Below are positions 1-8,529 of a stretch of 64,000 nt of DNA, in pieces. The notes under the pieces were generated by a model. That model made no database searches and was not told where the DNA came from. It worked only from the letters and a program-made list of their open reading frames with translations. Each line of letters begins with the position of its first letter. Positions within the stretch are counted from its first letter, which is position 1. The position numbers were made by a program, and so were the translations under genes. Origin of the DNA: Myxacorys almedinensis A (GTDB taxonomy: Bacteria > Cyanobacteriota > Cyanobacteriia > Leptolyngbyales > Leptolyngbyaceae). The stretch is from positions 1 through 64,000 of the forward strand of contig NZ_WVIE01000012.1 in NCBI RefSeq assembly GCF_010091945.1. Reading direction: 5' to 3'.

Positions 1-83
1 ACTGCCACCAACCGAAGAAGCCGTCGATTGCGATCAACGACAATCTCTTGCTCCCGGCTTAACCCGAACTCAGGTTGGTTAGC
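1..83 (-). other. Left-edge fragment, possible coding continuation
   Basis: On the minus strand the 27 codons after the TAA stop of the RCK-domain gene (stop at 84-86) stay open to the window edge and read as ordinary-looking protein (ANQPEFGLSREQEIVVDR and onward). No convincing start codon with a ribosome binding site is visible. It could be the 3' tail of the neighbouring reading frame beyond a recent stop, the start of a downstream gene outside the window, or chance. Confidence 0.2.
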
Positions 84-2081
84 TTAACCGTTGGATGACA
101 ATAGCCGCGCGGCAACTTGCGCTTTGCTTAACTCGCTCACCAACCGTTTTGCTTGGTGGAGATACAACGGGAACGGCAACGGGGCAGGCAACGCTGCCAT
201 TAACGCTCTAGCGGTGCTGATATCGCATCCCGATACTCGCGCGATCGCAGTGGCTCCATCAAACGCAGAATCTTGAGACAGCGCTTTTTGAATTTGCACA
301 ATGTGCGATCGCGGCGCTAGCACACCACCTTCGATGCGTTTGAGTCCTTCGATCGGGGCAATGACGACCATGCGATCGCCAACGTGCAGCCGAATATCAT
401 CAGAGGGCATCAACCGGGCAGGCTGATCGGCGGCTCGCTGATGCAAAATCGGCACAATACCGTATCCGTAGGCAACTTCTGCTAGCAGCAACCCAACTAG
501 AGTATCGGTAGGCTCGACTCGATATTCTGTCACCAGCAGGGTTTGATTGTTGAGCCGAAACACGCTCAGGATGTTTTCGCCAAAAGCAGCGGCGGCAAAG
601 GCTTCGGCAGCAAGAGCATAAGCGCCCAAAACTCGCGCGGTTGGCAACAGTTTTGCAATGTTTTGCTGAAAGCTGGGCTTAAACGTGCGAATCACCAATG
701 TTGCCGTCGGATTGATGGCTTGTGCCCTCAGCGCAACTTCTAAATTAACAACCTCATCATCGGTGACGGCTAATACGCTTCTTGCTGCCGCCAAATTGAC
801 CTTACCAAGAGCAGACTTGAGCGCATCCACAACCAGTGGAATGTGAGCAGGAAGCGCCGGATCAGGGGTGGTTTCATGAACTCCCACAAACGGTTGCTTG
901 AGATCGTGCAGCAGTGTGGCAATGCGTTGCCCAACTCGTCCCAACCCCACTAAAACAACATGATCGTCTTTAGGAATTGGCTGGCGTCGCGTAAATTGAA
1001 ATCGCGCAACCACTACTCGTTCAGTGAGAATCGCATATAAAATACCAATAAAAAGAGTTCCTGAAACGGTTAATAAAATGCTAAAAACATGAAGCCACCA
1101 CGGAACTGGAAATGGCATTTCAAGCTGACCAAAAAGATTATCGTATCCGCCCAGCAGCAAAACTAATGAAACATTTAAAGTATCTTGTAGACCAATTTGA
1201 GGATACTGAAGTTTATAGAGTATTGAGCTACAGATAAACAAGCTGAGCATCACAATACTACTAACGATCGCAACGCGCTGCGTCTGAGTTCCTTGCCGCC
1301 AAACTTGAAGCAGAGCTTGCTCGATCGCGGGTTGGGTGAGGCGAGTTGAGAGGGCTTGCCAAAGCTGTTGAGCCGTCCGAACCGGGCGAGATTGAGCCGA
1401 GCGATATGGCTCTGCGGCTTCGATGTAGACGATCGAATCGCCGCTTTCAACCTTTGTATCTGGTTGCCACCCATGAAACGAGAGAGATGATTGTTGCCCC
1501 CTGGGGGTGTGGCTCAAAAGGCGTCGCGTATTGGTGTTGAGGGTGTGGAGCAAGCGCCGTTCACACCAAGCGTGCTGAGCCTCAATCGTAATACGCACTA
1601 CGCGCAAGAGCCGGTCTTCTAGCGTAAAGAAGCCTCTCGTTTCGCCCGCAAGGGCAGCCAGGGCAAAACTGGGGGCGGGGAGTTGGGTCGCCTCAAACGC
1701 GATGAAGTTTCCCAGGCGGTTGGTGAGCAGGTCGTTGAGGTTGTCTTGAGCAGAGCGGACAATGATGCGGATTTTAGCATTGAGCGATCGCACCGCAAAC
1801 GCTGCTTCAATATTCACCCGTTCGTCGCTAGTGACTAGGAGAATCGCTCGATGGCGCTCTAGTTGGGCTTGTTCTAAAACCGCAATCTGGCAGCAATCTC
1901 CCACAAAGAATTCATCAATCAAGGTTGGCAATTGAGGAAAGTCCCATTGTTGGATGTCTACCACATCGATCGCGTTGACCAAGACGCCAAACTCTTTGAG
2001 AACAGCAACACAATTTTGTCCTAAACTTCCCAGCCCACAGACTAAGAACGCTTCGGCTTCACGGGGTGGCGGCTCTTTCAT
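84..2081 (-). CDS. Two-RCK (TrkA-N) ion-channel-like membrane protein
   Basis: A 665-residue protein that probably gates or regulates cation (K+-type) flux at a membrane. The first Rossmann-like RCK domain begins near residue 12 with the nucleotide-binding turn GLGSLGQN. Two membrane helices follow at about 270-290 and 328-352, and a second RCK domain starts near 375 with GLGRVGQR. A loop between the helices carries LLLGGYDNLFG, where a K+ channel would have its TxGYGD filter; this one is degenerate, so ion selectivity cannot be read from it. The layout (RCK, two helices, RCK) resembles CASTOR/POLLUX-like and cyanobacterial TrkA-N proteins. The ATG start is at 2081. An 18-bp tandem repeat sits just upstream. 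The family call is firm; the transported ion is inference. Confidence 0.8.
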   Translation of the reverse strand: MKEPPPREAEAFLVCGLGSLGQNCVAVLKEFGVLVNAIDVVDIQQWDFPQLPTLIDEFFVGDCCQIAVLEQAQLERHRAILLVTSDERVNIEAAFAVRSLNAKIRIIVRSAQDNLNDLLTNRLGNFIAFEATQLPAPSFALAALAGETRGFFTLEDRLLRVVRITIEAQHAWCERRLLHTLNTNTRRLLSHTPRGQQSSLSFHGWQPDTKVESGDSIVYIEAAEPYRSAQSRPVRTAQQLWQALSTRLTQPAIEQALLQVWRQGTQTQRVAIVSSIVMLSLFICSSILYKLQYPQIGLQDTLNVSLVLLLGGYDNLFGQLEMPFPVPWWLHVFSILLTVSGTLFIGILYAILTERVVVARFQFTRRQPIPKDDHVVLVGLGRVGQRIATLLHDLKQPFVGVHETTPDPALPAHIPLVVDALKSALGKVNLAAARSVLAVTDDEVVNLEVALRAQAINPTATLVIRTFKPSFQQNIAKLLPTARVLGAYALAAEAFAAAAFGENILSVFRLNNQTLLVTEYRVEPTDTLVGLLLAEVAYGYGIVPILHQRAADQPARLMPSDDIRLHVGDRMVVIAPIEGLKRIEGGVLAPRSHIVQIQKALSQDSAFDGATAIARVSGCDISTARALMAALPAPLPFPLYLHQAKRLVSELSKAQVAARLLSSNG

Positions 2082-2438
2082 AGGCTCAGGTTTAATAATG
2101 TTGGTTGGTTTAATAATGTTGGTTCAGCAAGATCGATTCAACAAGGTCGATTTGATCATTTTGGGGCAACTCGATGCAAAGCCAGCTTCCTCGCGATCCT
2201 ACATTTCATCTGATTAATATTCCTGAAGCTATTTGTCTGTAAGAATTTTGCGTTTTTTCAGAAGAATTGTGGGCGATTTTCAAAAAACCATATATTCTGT
2301 TGTGGGTCTCTGAAATTCTCCTGATGAAAAGCAAATTGTTCTGATAAAGGATACAACCCTGTTTTAGCAAACCGTTGTTTGTAGTCTTTTCTTTATCCGA
2401 CGATTACAACCACCGACTACCGACCATCGAATTGCCCC
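2082..2438. other. Divergent intergenic region with 18-bp tandem repeat
   Basis: No gene is visible in this 357-base stretch between two divergent genes, so both promoters must lie here. An exact 18-bp direct repeat (GGTTTAATAATGTTGGTT) occurs twice head to tail at 2089-2106 and 2107-2124, directly upstream of the RCK gene start. The rest is AT-rich, with no other structure I can support. Confidence 0.6.
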
Positions 2439-3362
2439 ATGTTTCCTCCCCCATTCATTGCCCAACCTGACTTTAACGTTGTCTCAAATTCACTAACCCA
2501 AATTGCCCACCATGTCAAAGGACTCGCCCGCGATTCTCACGCATCTCCGAGAGGGCTATCTCCGATTTCCCGGCTTGAGTTTGAGAGTTCGCGCCCTGAG
2601 TTTTCGCGCCCTGAATATTTAGCGCCTCACGATGATAGGGGTGCGCCGCGCACCGGAAGTCAACTTTATGCCCAACGCCTCGCCGCCTTGCGAGTGGGCA
2701 AGCTGTATACTCGCCTATCGATCGATAGCTTTAGAGAAATGTGGCAGCAGGCAGTAGAGCCGCCAACCTATGAGCAATGGCGAAAATTGCTAGCTTTAGA
2801 GGCAAAAGCTGCCGCCGGACGGCAATCGAGCCGCGATCTCTCGGTTTTGCTAGGAGATTCGCTGAGCTTGTGGTTTCCGAGCGATCGCTTGCCGCCATCC
2901 CAAATCTGGCTCAATCAAGGCATTTCTGGGGATACAACTCGGCATATTCTCTCGCGGCTGGCTGCGTTTGAAAACGTCCGCCCGACGCGGATCTATGTCA
3001 TGGCAGGCGTAAACGATTTGAAGTCTGGCGCTAGCGATACAGAAATTGTGTGGAATCTGCAAACCATTGTGCGGCGGTTGCGGGCAGCGCATCCTCAAGC
3101 GCAGGTTGTGGTGCAGTCGATTTTGCCAACGCGATCGCTGACGATTGAAAACGATCGAATTCCGGGTATTAATCGGCGGGTGGCAGCGATCGCGCAGCGA
3201 GAAGGAGCCGTGTATCTAAATTTGTACACCCAGTTTGTGGCGCATGATGGGGAGATGATGCCAGCTTACACGGTCGATGGCATTCATTTAAGTGCCCAAG
3301 GGTATGAGCGGTGGCAAGCGGCAGTGCAGCAGGCAGAATTGCAGATTGCCCAGGGGAGATGA
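2439..3362 (+). CDS. SGNH/GDSL-family hydrolase
   Basis: A 307-residue serine esterase or lipase of the SGNH fold. Block I is LLGDSLS with the nucleophile at Ser141. The Gly block is GISGDTT near 161-167. Block III is GVNDL with Asn192. Block V is DGIHLS with Asp280 and His283. All four catalytic positions are therefore present. Residues 1-130 are a poorly conserved, charged extension without a clear signal peptide, so the enzyme may be cytoplasmic or attached by the N-terminus. It is the first of three co-directional genes, followed by an EEP hydrolase and cardiolipin synthase. A role in lipid or acylated polysaccharide turnover would fit, but the substrate is not readable. Confidence 0.85.
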   Translation: MFPPPFIAQPDFNVVSNSLTQIAHHVKGLARDSHASPRGLSPISRLEFESSRPEFSRPEYLAPHDDRGAPRTGSQLYAQRLAALRVGKLYTRLSIDSFREMWQQAVEPPTYEQWRKLLALEAKAAAGRQSSRDLSVLLGDSLSLWFPSDRLPPSQIWLNQGISGDTTRHILSRLAAFENVRPTRIYVMAGVNDLKSGASDTEIVWNLQTIVRRLRAAHPQAQVVVQSILPTRSLTIENDRIPGINRRVAAIAQREGAVYLNLYTQFVAHDGEMMPAYTVDGIHLSAQGYERWQAAVQQAELQIAQGR

Positions 3363-3423
3363 TAGGGTTTGGGAGGAGCGTTTTCATAAAACGTTACTGA
3401 TTTGCGGTAGTAAATCGCATCCC

Positions 3424-4251
3424 ATGGTAAAACCGTTCCTTCCCTCCCAACGCTTTATCGAGACCGAAGAAACCATCGTGCGGCGCGTTCATCAAAACTC
3501 GTTGCCCTGGTGCAACCCGGCACTGCGGATTTTGAACTGGAACATTGCAAAAAATAATCGTGCTGCCTTTGGCTCTCATCAGCGAGTTCGCAGTTGGCTC
3601 TCTGAGTTTGCCGCTATTTTAGAGCGCTACAATCCCGATTTGATTTTTCTGCAAGAAGTACGGCTCTGTGCCGAGACCCAACACCTAGGCGAACTCACCG
3701 ACATGGGCTGGAACTTTGCCCCAAACTTTATCGATACCTACCACAACTGTTACGCAGGCGTATTAACTGCGGCTAAAGCCTCGTGTCTGACGCGAAAGGC
3801 AGTCAAAACCCAGCATTATGAGCCGGTGACTCAAACGCCGAAAGTCTCGCTTGTGGTCGAGTATCCGTTTCCCACCTCCGCGCAAACCCTGCTCACGATT
3901 AATTCTCACTTGATTAACTTTGTAGATTTGGCAACGTTTAAGGCGCAGTTGCACGCCTTAGAAGGCGCGATCGCACCTCATACAGGTGCCATCATTTTCT
4001 CTGGCGATTTCAATACATGGAATCGATCGCGCTGGCTCATGCTGGCTGGCATGGCAGGTCGGCTAGGGCTAACCCAGGCTAAATTTCCGCCAAAAGATGC
4101 CCAAAATATCAAGCGCTTTTTGCTGTCTCCGCCCCTCGATCACGTTTTTTATCGAGGGTTACATCAAAATATGATCCACGCCAAGGTTCTCAATCATGCC
4201 ATCTCATCCGATCATAAACCTATGATCGTTGAGTTTTCAGGTGAGATGTGA
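3424..4251 (+). CDS. Endonuclease/exonuclease/phosphatase-family protein
   Basis: A 275-residue member of the EEP superfamily (DNase I, exonuclease III and inositol phosphatase fold). Visible signatures are the opening strand LRILNWNIAKNN with the first catalytic Asn, FLQEVRL with the metal-binding Glu, FSGDFNTWN with the Asp and Asn, and the C-terminal SSDHKPMI with the catalytic Asp-His. Substrate may be a nucleic acid or a phosphodiester lipid. I start it at the ATG at 3424, because the longer open frame from 3292 overlaps the upstream hydrolase and reads as low-complexity basic sequence. Its stop overlaps the GTG start of the next gene (ATGTGA), so the two are probably translationally coupled. 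Coupling to cardiolipin synthase hints at phospholipid metabolism, by inference only. Confidence 0.8.
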   Translation: MVKPFLPSQRFIETEETIVRRVHQNSLPWCNPALRILNWNIAKNNRAAFGSHQRVRSWLSEFAAILERYNPDLIFLQEVRLCAETQHLGELTDMGWNFAPNFIDTYHNCYAGVLTAAKASCLTRKAVKTQHYEPVTQTPKVSLVVEYPFPTSAQTLLTINSHLINFVDLATFKAQLHALEGAIAPHTGAIIFSGDFNTWNRSRWLMLAGMAGRLGLTQAKFPPKDAQNIKRFLLSPPLDHVFYRGLHQNMIHAKVLNHAISSDHKPMIVEFSGEM

Positions 4252-5678
4252 ACGAACTATCGCTGTTGAGCATCCTAGTCGTGGGGGTGCATTTGGTCGG
4301 AATTGCCAGTGCTGCCCATGCGGTGATGAATGTGCAATCGTCGCGGGGTGCAGTGGCGTGGAGCATTTCGCTGGTGACATTTCCGTGGATTGCCATCCCC
4401 CTGTATTGGATCTTTGGCAGAAATGAGTTTCAGGGATATGCCGAAGCTCTGCGAAGTGCGTTTGTTGAGCATCAAGACATCGCCCATCAAGCCTATCAAG
4501 AACTGCGCCACCACACGACGACATCAATTCCTCAACCCCTTGCCTCGTTAGGAGAATTGGCAGACCGAGTTGCTGCCATTCCGTTTACTTCTGGCAATCA
4601 GGTTGAACTGTTGATCAACGGTGATGAAACATTTGCGGCAATGCTAGCGGCAATTGAAGCGGCAACGGATTACATATTGCTACAGACTTATACGTTAGGT
4701 GATGATCGAGTCGGGAACGCGTTTCGCAGGGCGTTAGTTGAGAAAGCACAGCAGGGCGTCAAAGTATATCTACTTTACGATGGCATCGGCACTCGAAAAT
4801 TATCGCGAATGTATCGCCAATCGCTGTTGCGGAGTGGCGTGTTAGTTAATGTTTTTAAGAGCACAAAAGGCAAGTGGAATCGCTGGCAAATCAATTTTCG
4901 TAATCATCGCAAAATCTTGATCGTCGATGGTGCGATCGCATTTGTGGGTGGCTTGAACATTGCAGACGAATATATGGGTTACAAGCCGCCTTTAAGCCCG
5001 TGGCGAGATACCCATCTGAGTGTTAGAGGGGCAGCCGTGCAGTGTTTGCAGGGCAGTTTTCTGGGCGATTGGTATTGGGCAACGAGAGAAGTTCCTGAGG
5101 TAAGTTGGGAGGTGCTACCGCGCCAAGGCATCGATCAAACCGCTTTTGTTTTACCAACCGGGCCTGCCGATCGCTTACCAAATTGTATGTTGTTTTTTGT
5201 CAATGCTATCAATCAAGCCAAGCATCGGCTTTGGCTAGCAAGTCCCTATTTTGTGCCAGATGATTCGTTTCTTGCTGCCCTCAAATTAGCCGCCATTCGA
5301 GGGGTGGATGTGCGAATTTTGTTGCCTGAGCATCGGGATCACTTTTGGGTTTATTTTTGTGCCTTTTCGTATTACGAAGAAATGCAGATGGCTGGCGTGA
5401 AGTTTTATCGTTATCAGCCTGGGTTTATGCATCAAAAAGTGATGTTGATTGATGATGCGATCGCAGCCGTTGGCACGGTGAATTTAGACAACCGATCGTT
5501 TTTTCTCAACTTTGAAGCATCGGTGTTTGTGCTGTCGCAGCCGTTTATTCAAGACGTTGAAGCCATGCTATTGCAAGATTTAAAGCAATGCTGCTTGGTG
5601 GAAACGTCAGAGAAAACGCAACCTTTGTGGCTCAGATTTACAGCGAGAGTTGCTCGATTGTTGGCTCCGGTTCTGTAA
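4248..5678 (+). CDS. cls: Cardiolipin synthase (phospholipase D family)
   Basis: A 476-residue membrane enzyme predicted to join two phosphatidylglycerols into cardiolipin. Two N-terminal membrane helices (about 5-25 and 35-56) match the PLDc_N region of bacterial Cls. Two HKD motifs follow: HRKILIVD (His220, Lys222, Asp227) and HQKVMLID (His395, Lys397, Asp402). Length and order match bacterial Cls closely. The start is a GTG that overlaps the stop of the preceding EEP gene, which marks a tight operon. Cyanobacterial membranes are rich in phosphatidylglycerol but poor in cardiolipin, so a different phosphatidyl transfer reaction cannot be excluded. Confidence 0.88.
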   Translation: MNELSLLSILVVGVHLVGIASAAHAVMNVQSSRGAVAWSISLVTFPWIAIPLYWIFGRNEFQGYAEALRSAFVEHQDIAHQAYQELRHHTTTSIPQPLASLGELADRVAAIPFTSGNQVELLINGDETFAAMLAAIEAATDYILLQTYTLGDDRVGNAFRRALVEKAQQGVKVYLLYDGIGTRKLSRMYRQSLLRSGVLVNVFKSTKGKWNRWQINFRNHRKILIVDGAIAFVGGLNIADEYMGYKPPLSPWRDTHLSVRGAAVQCLQGSFLGDWYWATREVPEVSWEVLPRQGIDQTAFVLPTGPADRLPNCMLFFVNAINQAKHRLWLASPYFVPDDSFLAALKLAAIRGVDVRILLPEHRDHFWVYFCAFSYYEEMQMAGVKFYRYQPGFMHQKVMLIDDAIAAVGTVNLDNRSFFLNFEASVFVLSQPFIQDVEAMLLQDLKQCCLVETSEKTQPLWLRFTARVARLLAPVL

Positions 5679-5732
5679 TTTGTAGCTGATTTTGCTGCGA
5701 TCGCTAAGGCTATTTTGCTAAACGAACGGATA

Positions 5733-5945
5733 TTACAATGCTGAAGGCAACTCTTGTGAATACAGGTGAGTACGATAGTTGCCTTTCACTATCTGCCGTT
5801 CGATATCTGCTGGAGTGATAGTGAAAAATTGGCTAAGCCCAAAGGATAATACGCAGATCAAAAAATACCAACATAAAAACGTGAATGCTATGGAGAAATA
5901 AATATCAACGTCATTGGCTCGCTTTACCAAGGTTAAATTTAGCAC
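5733..5945 (-). CDS. Small hypothetical membrane protein
   Basis: A possible 70-residue protein that I do not recognise. It has one strong hydrophobic segment at about residues 16-40, rich in Phe, Leu, Cys and Trp, flanked by a short N-terminus and a polar C-terminal tail. It lies convergently after cardiolipin synthase, alone on its strand. No clear ribosome binding site or homologue supports it. It may equally be a chance frame in AT-rich intergenic DNA. Confidence 0.3.
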   Translation of the reverse strand: MLNLTLVKRANDVDIYFSIAFTFLCWYFLICVLSFGLSQFFTITPADIERQIVKGNYRTHLYSQELPSAL

Positions 5946-6110
5946 TTCCTAAACGCTAGCTGATGGTTAAAGCCTTACAAAGGAGAAGCAATTCAAATCA
6001 GTCTTTGTGAGGATATAAACAGAACAGACAGTAGGCTTACTATAAAAAAGTGCACTTTATAGGAAAGCATTCTATGGAAAAGTCTTGAAATCTAACAAGT
6101 TGCGATCGCA

Positions 6111-6170
6111 CTAAACAAATAGCTAAACAAATAGCTAAATAAATAGCTAAATAAATAGCTAAATAAATGG
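6111..6170. repeat. 12-bp tandem repeat, five copies
   Basis: Five head-to-tail copies of CTAAAYAAATAG, the first two with C and the last three with T at the variable position; the last copy ends TGG. It lies 41 bp upstream of the pentapeptide-repeat gene, in its probable promoter region. Confidence 0.9.
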
Positions 6171-6211
6171 GTAAGCAACTGAATGGGTGATGTATAGATT
6201 GACTAAAAAAT

Positions 6212-6619
6212 ATGGACTCTAGCAAACTTTTAGAACGCTATGCTGAAGGGCAGCGCGATTTTCGCCAAACGGATCTCACAGAGGCGCGGCTTAGCAACGC
6301 GAATTTAAGCAACATAAACCTAGCCGAAACAAATTTAGAAAGGGCGTCGCTCAACGGCGCTAATCTTTCTCACGCCAATCTTCGTGGCGCAAACCTAAGC
6401 GGCGCTGACCTATCGCATTCCAATCTTTGCGGCGCAGATTTACAAGGAGCCTATTTAGGCGCAGCCATTTTATTTGGCGCAAACCTAACAGGAACTCAGC
6501 TATCAGGAGCCGACTTCCGATGGGCATCGTTAATTAATGTTGTTCCCAAGGATCTTGATCTGAGCGAGGTAACGCTGATTCGCACTGTGATGCCTAGTGG
6601 AGGCGTTGCAGAAGCCTAG
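6212..6619 (+). CDS. Pentapeptide-repeat protein
   Basis: A 135-residue protein built almost wholly of A(D/N)LxX pentapeptides from about residue 20 to 108, for example ANLSHANLRGANLSGADL. Such repeats fold as a right-handed quadrilateral beta-helix. It begins with a short polar N-cap (MDSSKLLERYAEGQRDF), a common start in cyanobacterial members, and ends with a non-repeat tail of about 25 residues. No enzyme domain is fused and no membrane segment is present, so it is probably cytoplasmic. Cyanobacteria carry many such proteins, mostly of unknown role; some relatives elsewhere mimic DNA and bind gyrase. The call is structural only. Confidence 0.88.
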   Translation: MDSSKLLERYAEGQRDFRQTDLTEARLSNANLSNINLAETNLERASLNGANLSHANLRGANLSGADLSHSNLCGADLQGAYLGAAILFGANLTGTQLSGADFRWASLINVVPKDLDLSEVTLIRTVMPSGGVAEA

Positions 6620-6677
6620 CAGGCTTCCCTGGTAACGCAGAGAAACGTGACGCACAGAGCCAAAGTTAGAGTGTGCC

Positions 6678-7859
6678 CTAAAATCGCAGAGAAGGGTTGC
6701 TTTGAGCCGCCTGAAGCGTTCGCATGGTAGAAAGAACTTCTGCCTTTGTCATTCCAGTTTGAATGCTAGGGTTATATAACATCTGAATTAGGGCTTTGTC
6801 GATGTCGGCATACTGAGTTACGTCTGTCCAAGGCTGATAAAACATGCTGTTTGAATATCGCTCAGAGTCGCGCATTAGCCCAAGCGACTGAGTTAGTTCT
6901 TCGCGAATCAGATGCGATCGCTCTTTTTGCGTAACATCTCGACTGTTAATTAACACATTTGCTTTATAGATTCTGCCTGTTGCATCCCAACTCGTTGCAA
7001 AAAAGCCGAAATTGGTTGGCACATAGCGAGGCTCATAGCTACGAAATTGTGATTCTGGCACAAAATACATCGTGATGTTTGGATTATTCTGAACAAGTTG
7101 TAAGCGAATTGCTCCACCCGTTAAAGCATTCAATTCATCGATCACTGTATTTAGTGTTGATAAATCTGCTGGCGTTGGCGTGCCAAAATATTGAACTCGA
7201 ACATCACCTTGCCATTTGCGAATCTTAGGATTTGCACCTGCACCATATTCCGAACCCAGCGCAATTTCCATGAAGTAATTAATTTGCTCTTGGGTGAAAA
7301 TAGTGCCATAGTTTGGCATTGTTTCTCTAGCCCCAGAAGGTGCTAGAGGCGGCGCGATCGCAGGTTGAGGGAAAATATCTACAGAGCGGGTTGCAACTTG
7401 GCTAGCAGGCTGATCGATGGCAGATTGGCTTGTTGGCAGGGGTTGATTGACGCGAGGCAGAGTCACGGTGGGCAAATTTACAGCGGCTCGATTGATGCTG
7501 GGCGGAATGATGCTGGGTTGATTTGCCACAGATTTTGGGTCTCGAATCAGGTCACTCCGCACCCAACCCAACACGCCAGAACGATTGAATTTGACATAGT
7601 ACCAAAGCCATTGATCGTCGCCGTGCTGTTGTTGCAAAATTTGCACGCGATCGCCAGCAAAGCCGTAGTGAAGCGCCTGCGATCGCACCGATGGATTAGC
7701 TCGAACATTCACCATACTGCCGCGATCGCTCGTCACCAACTCGGCAGAACGGGCAGCATTCGAGAGGCTACGCAAGCCTAGCCCTGAAACAACGGCTGAA
7801 GCAATTCCCATAAAAATAAGACCACGGCTCGCAGCTTGAACAGCGCTGTTCCAGTTCAT
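6678..7859 (-). CDS. SH3b plus DUF2927 secreted protein
   Basis: A 393-residue protein from the ATG at 7859; a GTG six codons upstream is an alternative. Residues 10-35 are hydrophobic and probably a signal or anchor segment. A bacterial SH3 domain follows (about 40-105, with VNVRANPSVRSQALH and VLGWVRSDLI), then a Pro/Gln-rich linker, and a C-terminal DUF2927 domain (about 190-380). DUF2927 looks like a derived metallopeptidase fold, but where an HExxH helix would lie it reads HLIREELTQSLGL. The zinc-binding pattern is therefore not intact. The SH3 domain suggests cell-wall binding. It is convergent with the pentapeptide gene and stands alone. Confidence 0.75.
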   Translation of the reverse strand: MNWNSAVQAASRGLIFMGIASAVVSGLGLRSLSNAARSAELVTSDRGSMVNVRANPSVRSQALHYGFAGDRVQILQQQHGDDQWLWYYVKFNRSGVLGWVRSDLIRDPKSVANQPSIIPPSINRAAVNLPTVTLPRVNQPLPTSQSAIDQPASQVATRSVDIFPQPAIAPPLAPSGARETMPNYGTIFTQEQINYFMEIALGSEYGAGANPKIRKWQGDVRVQYFGTPTPADLSTLNTVIDELNALTGGAIRLQLVQNNPNITMYFVPESQFRSYEPRYVPTNFGFFATSWDATGRIYKANVLINSRDVTQKERSHLIREELTQSLGLMRDSERYSNSMFYQPWTDVTQYADIDKALIQMLYNPSIQTGMTKAEVLSTMRTLQAAQSNPSLRF

Positions 7860-8529
7860 TGTCTGAGTTCCTTGCACGAAAGGGTAGAAGTGAGAAGACG
7901 GTTTCCTATAAGATTCCCCTGCACATTCTTCTACGATCTAAAGCAATGATATAGATCAAATGTACTGTATTTATAGATGCCGTCACTCTCAAAAGATAAA
8001 TCCTCTCTATTGGACTCCTGATCGGGACAAATTGATCACTTCATCCGAAATTTAAATCGATCGCAGTGAAGTTACTCAATTTGTTTCTCAAGAAAATTGT
8101 GGCAAATACGGTTCTATAAAATTCTGTAATGTGCTTTCTGCAAAAGAAAAGACTGACGTTTTATTCATCAGTCAACAAAAAGCAATTGAGGGGATGGGTT
8201 AGGCAAGATTTTAGGCGATCGCATTAGTAAAACTTGTCGGTAAGCAAAGGAATGAAATGGCATTTGCCCGCACCAAATCGCGAGAACGTATCCTCACGGT
8301 AGGTTCAGCAATAGTTGGCGAACCGCTCCAACCGCCAGAAAGAATTGATGCGATACTAAATTAATCTGTAAATGCTACAGATGTGCGACCTCCCCTAACC
8401 CCTCCTGACCCAGGGGAGATGCCGTAGGCAGGGGGTTCCAGGATCTGTCGCAGTGAAAAATCAATTGGCTACGAGAAGATTGATGCGATCGCAACAGTGT
8501 TGGGTAGCTAGCGGCTCACTCGCGCTTTT
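7860..8529. other. Intergenic stretch with GC-rich dispersed-type element
   Basis: A 670-base stretch between two minus-strand genes with no supportable gene. A 35-codon frame from 8258 lacks any sign of conservation. Around 8388-8442 a pyrimidine/purine-rich segment (CCTCCTGACCCAGGGGAG and flanks) resembles the dispersed non-coding repeats common between cyanobacterial genes. The promoter of the DUF2927 gene should lie just above 7860. Confidence 0.45.
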
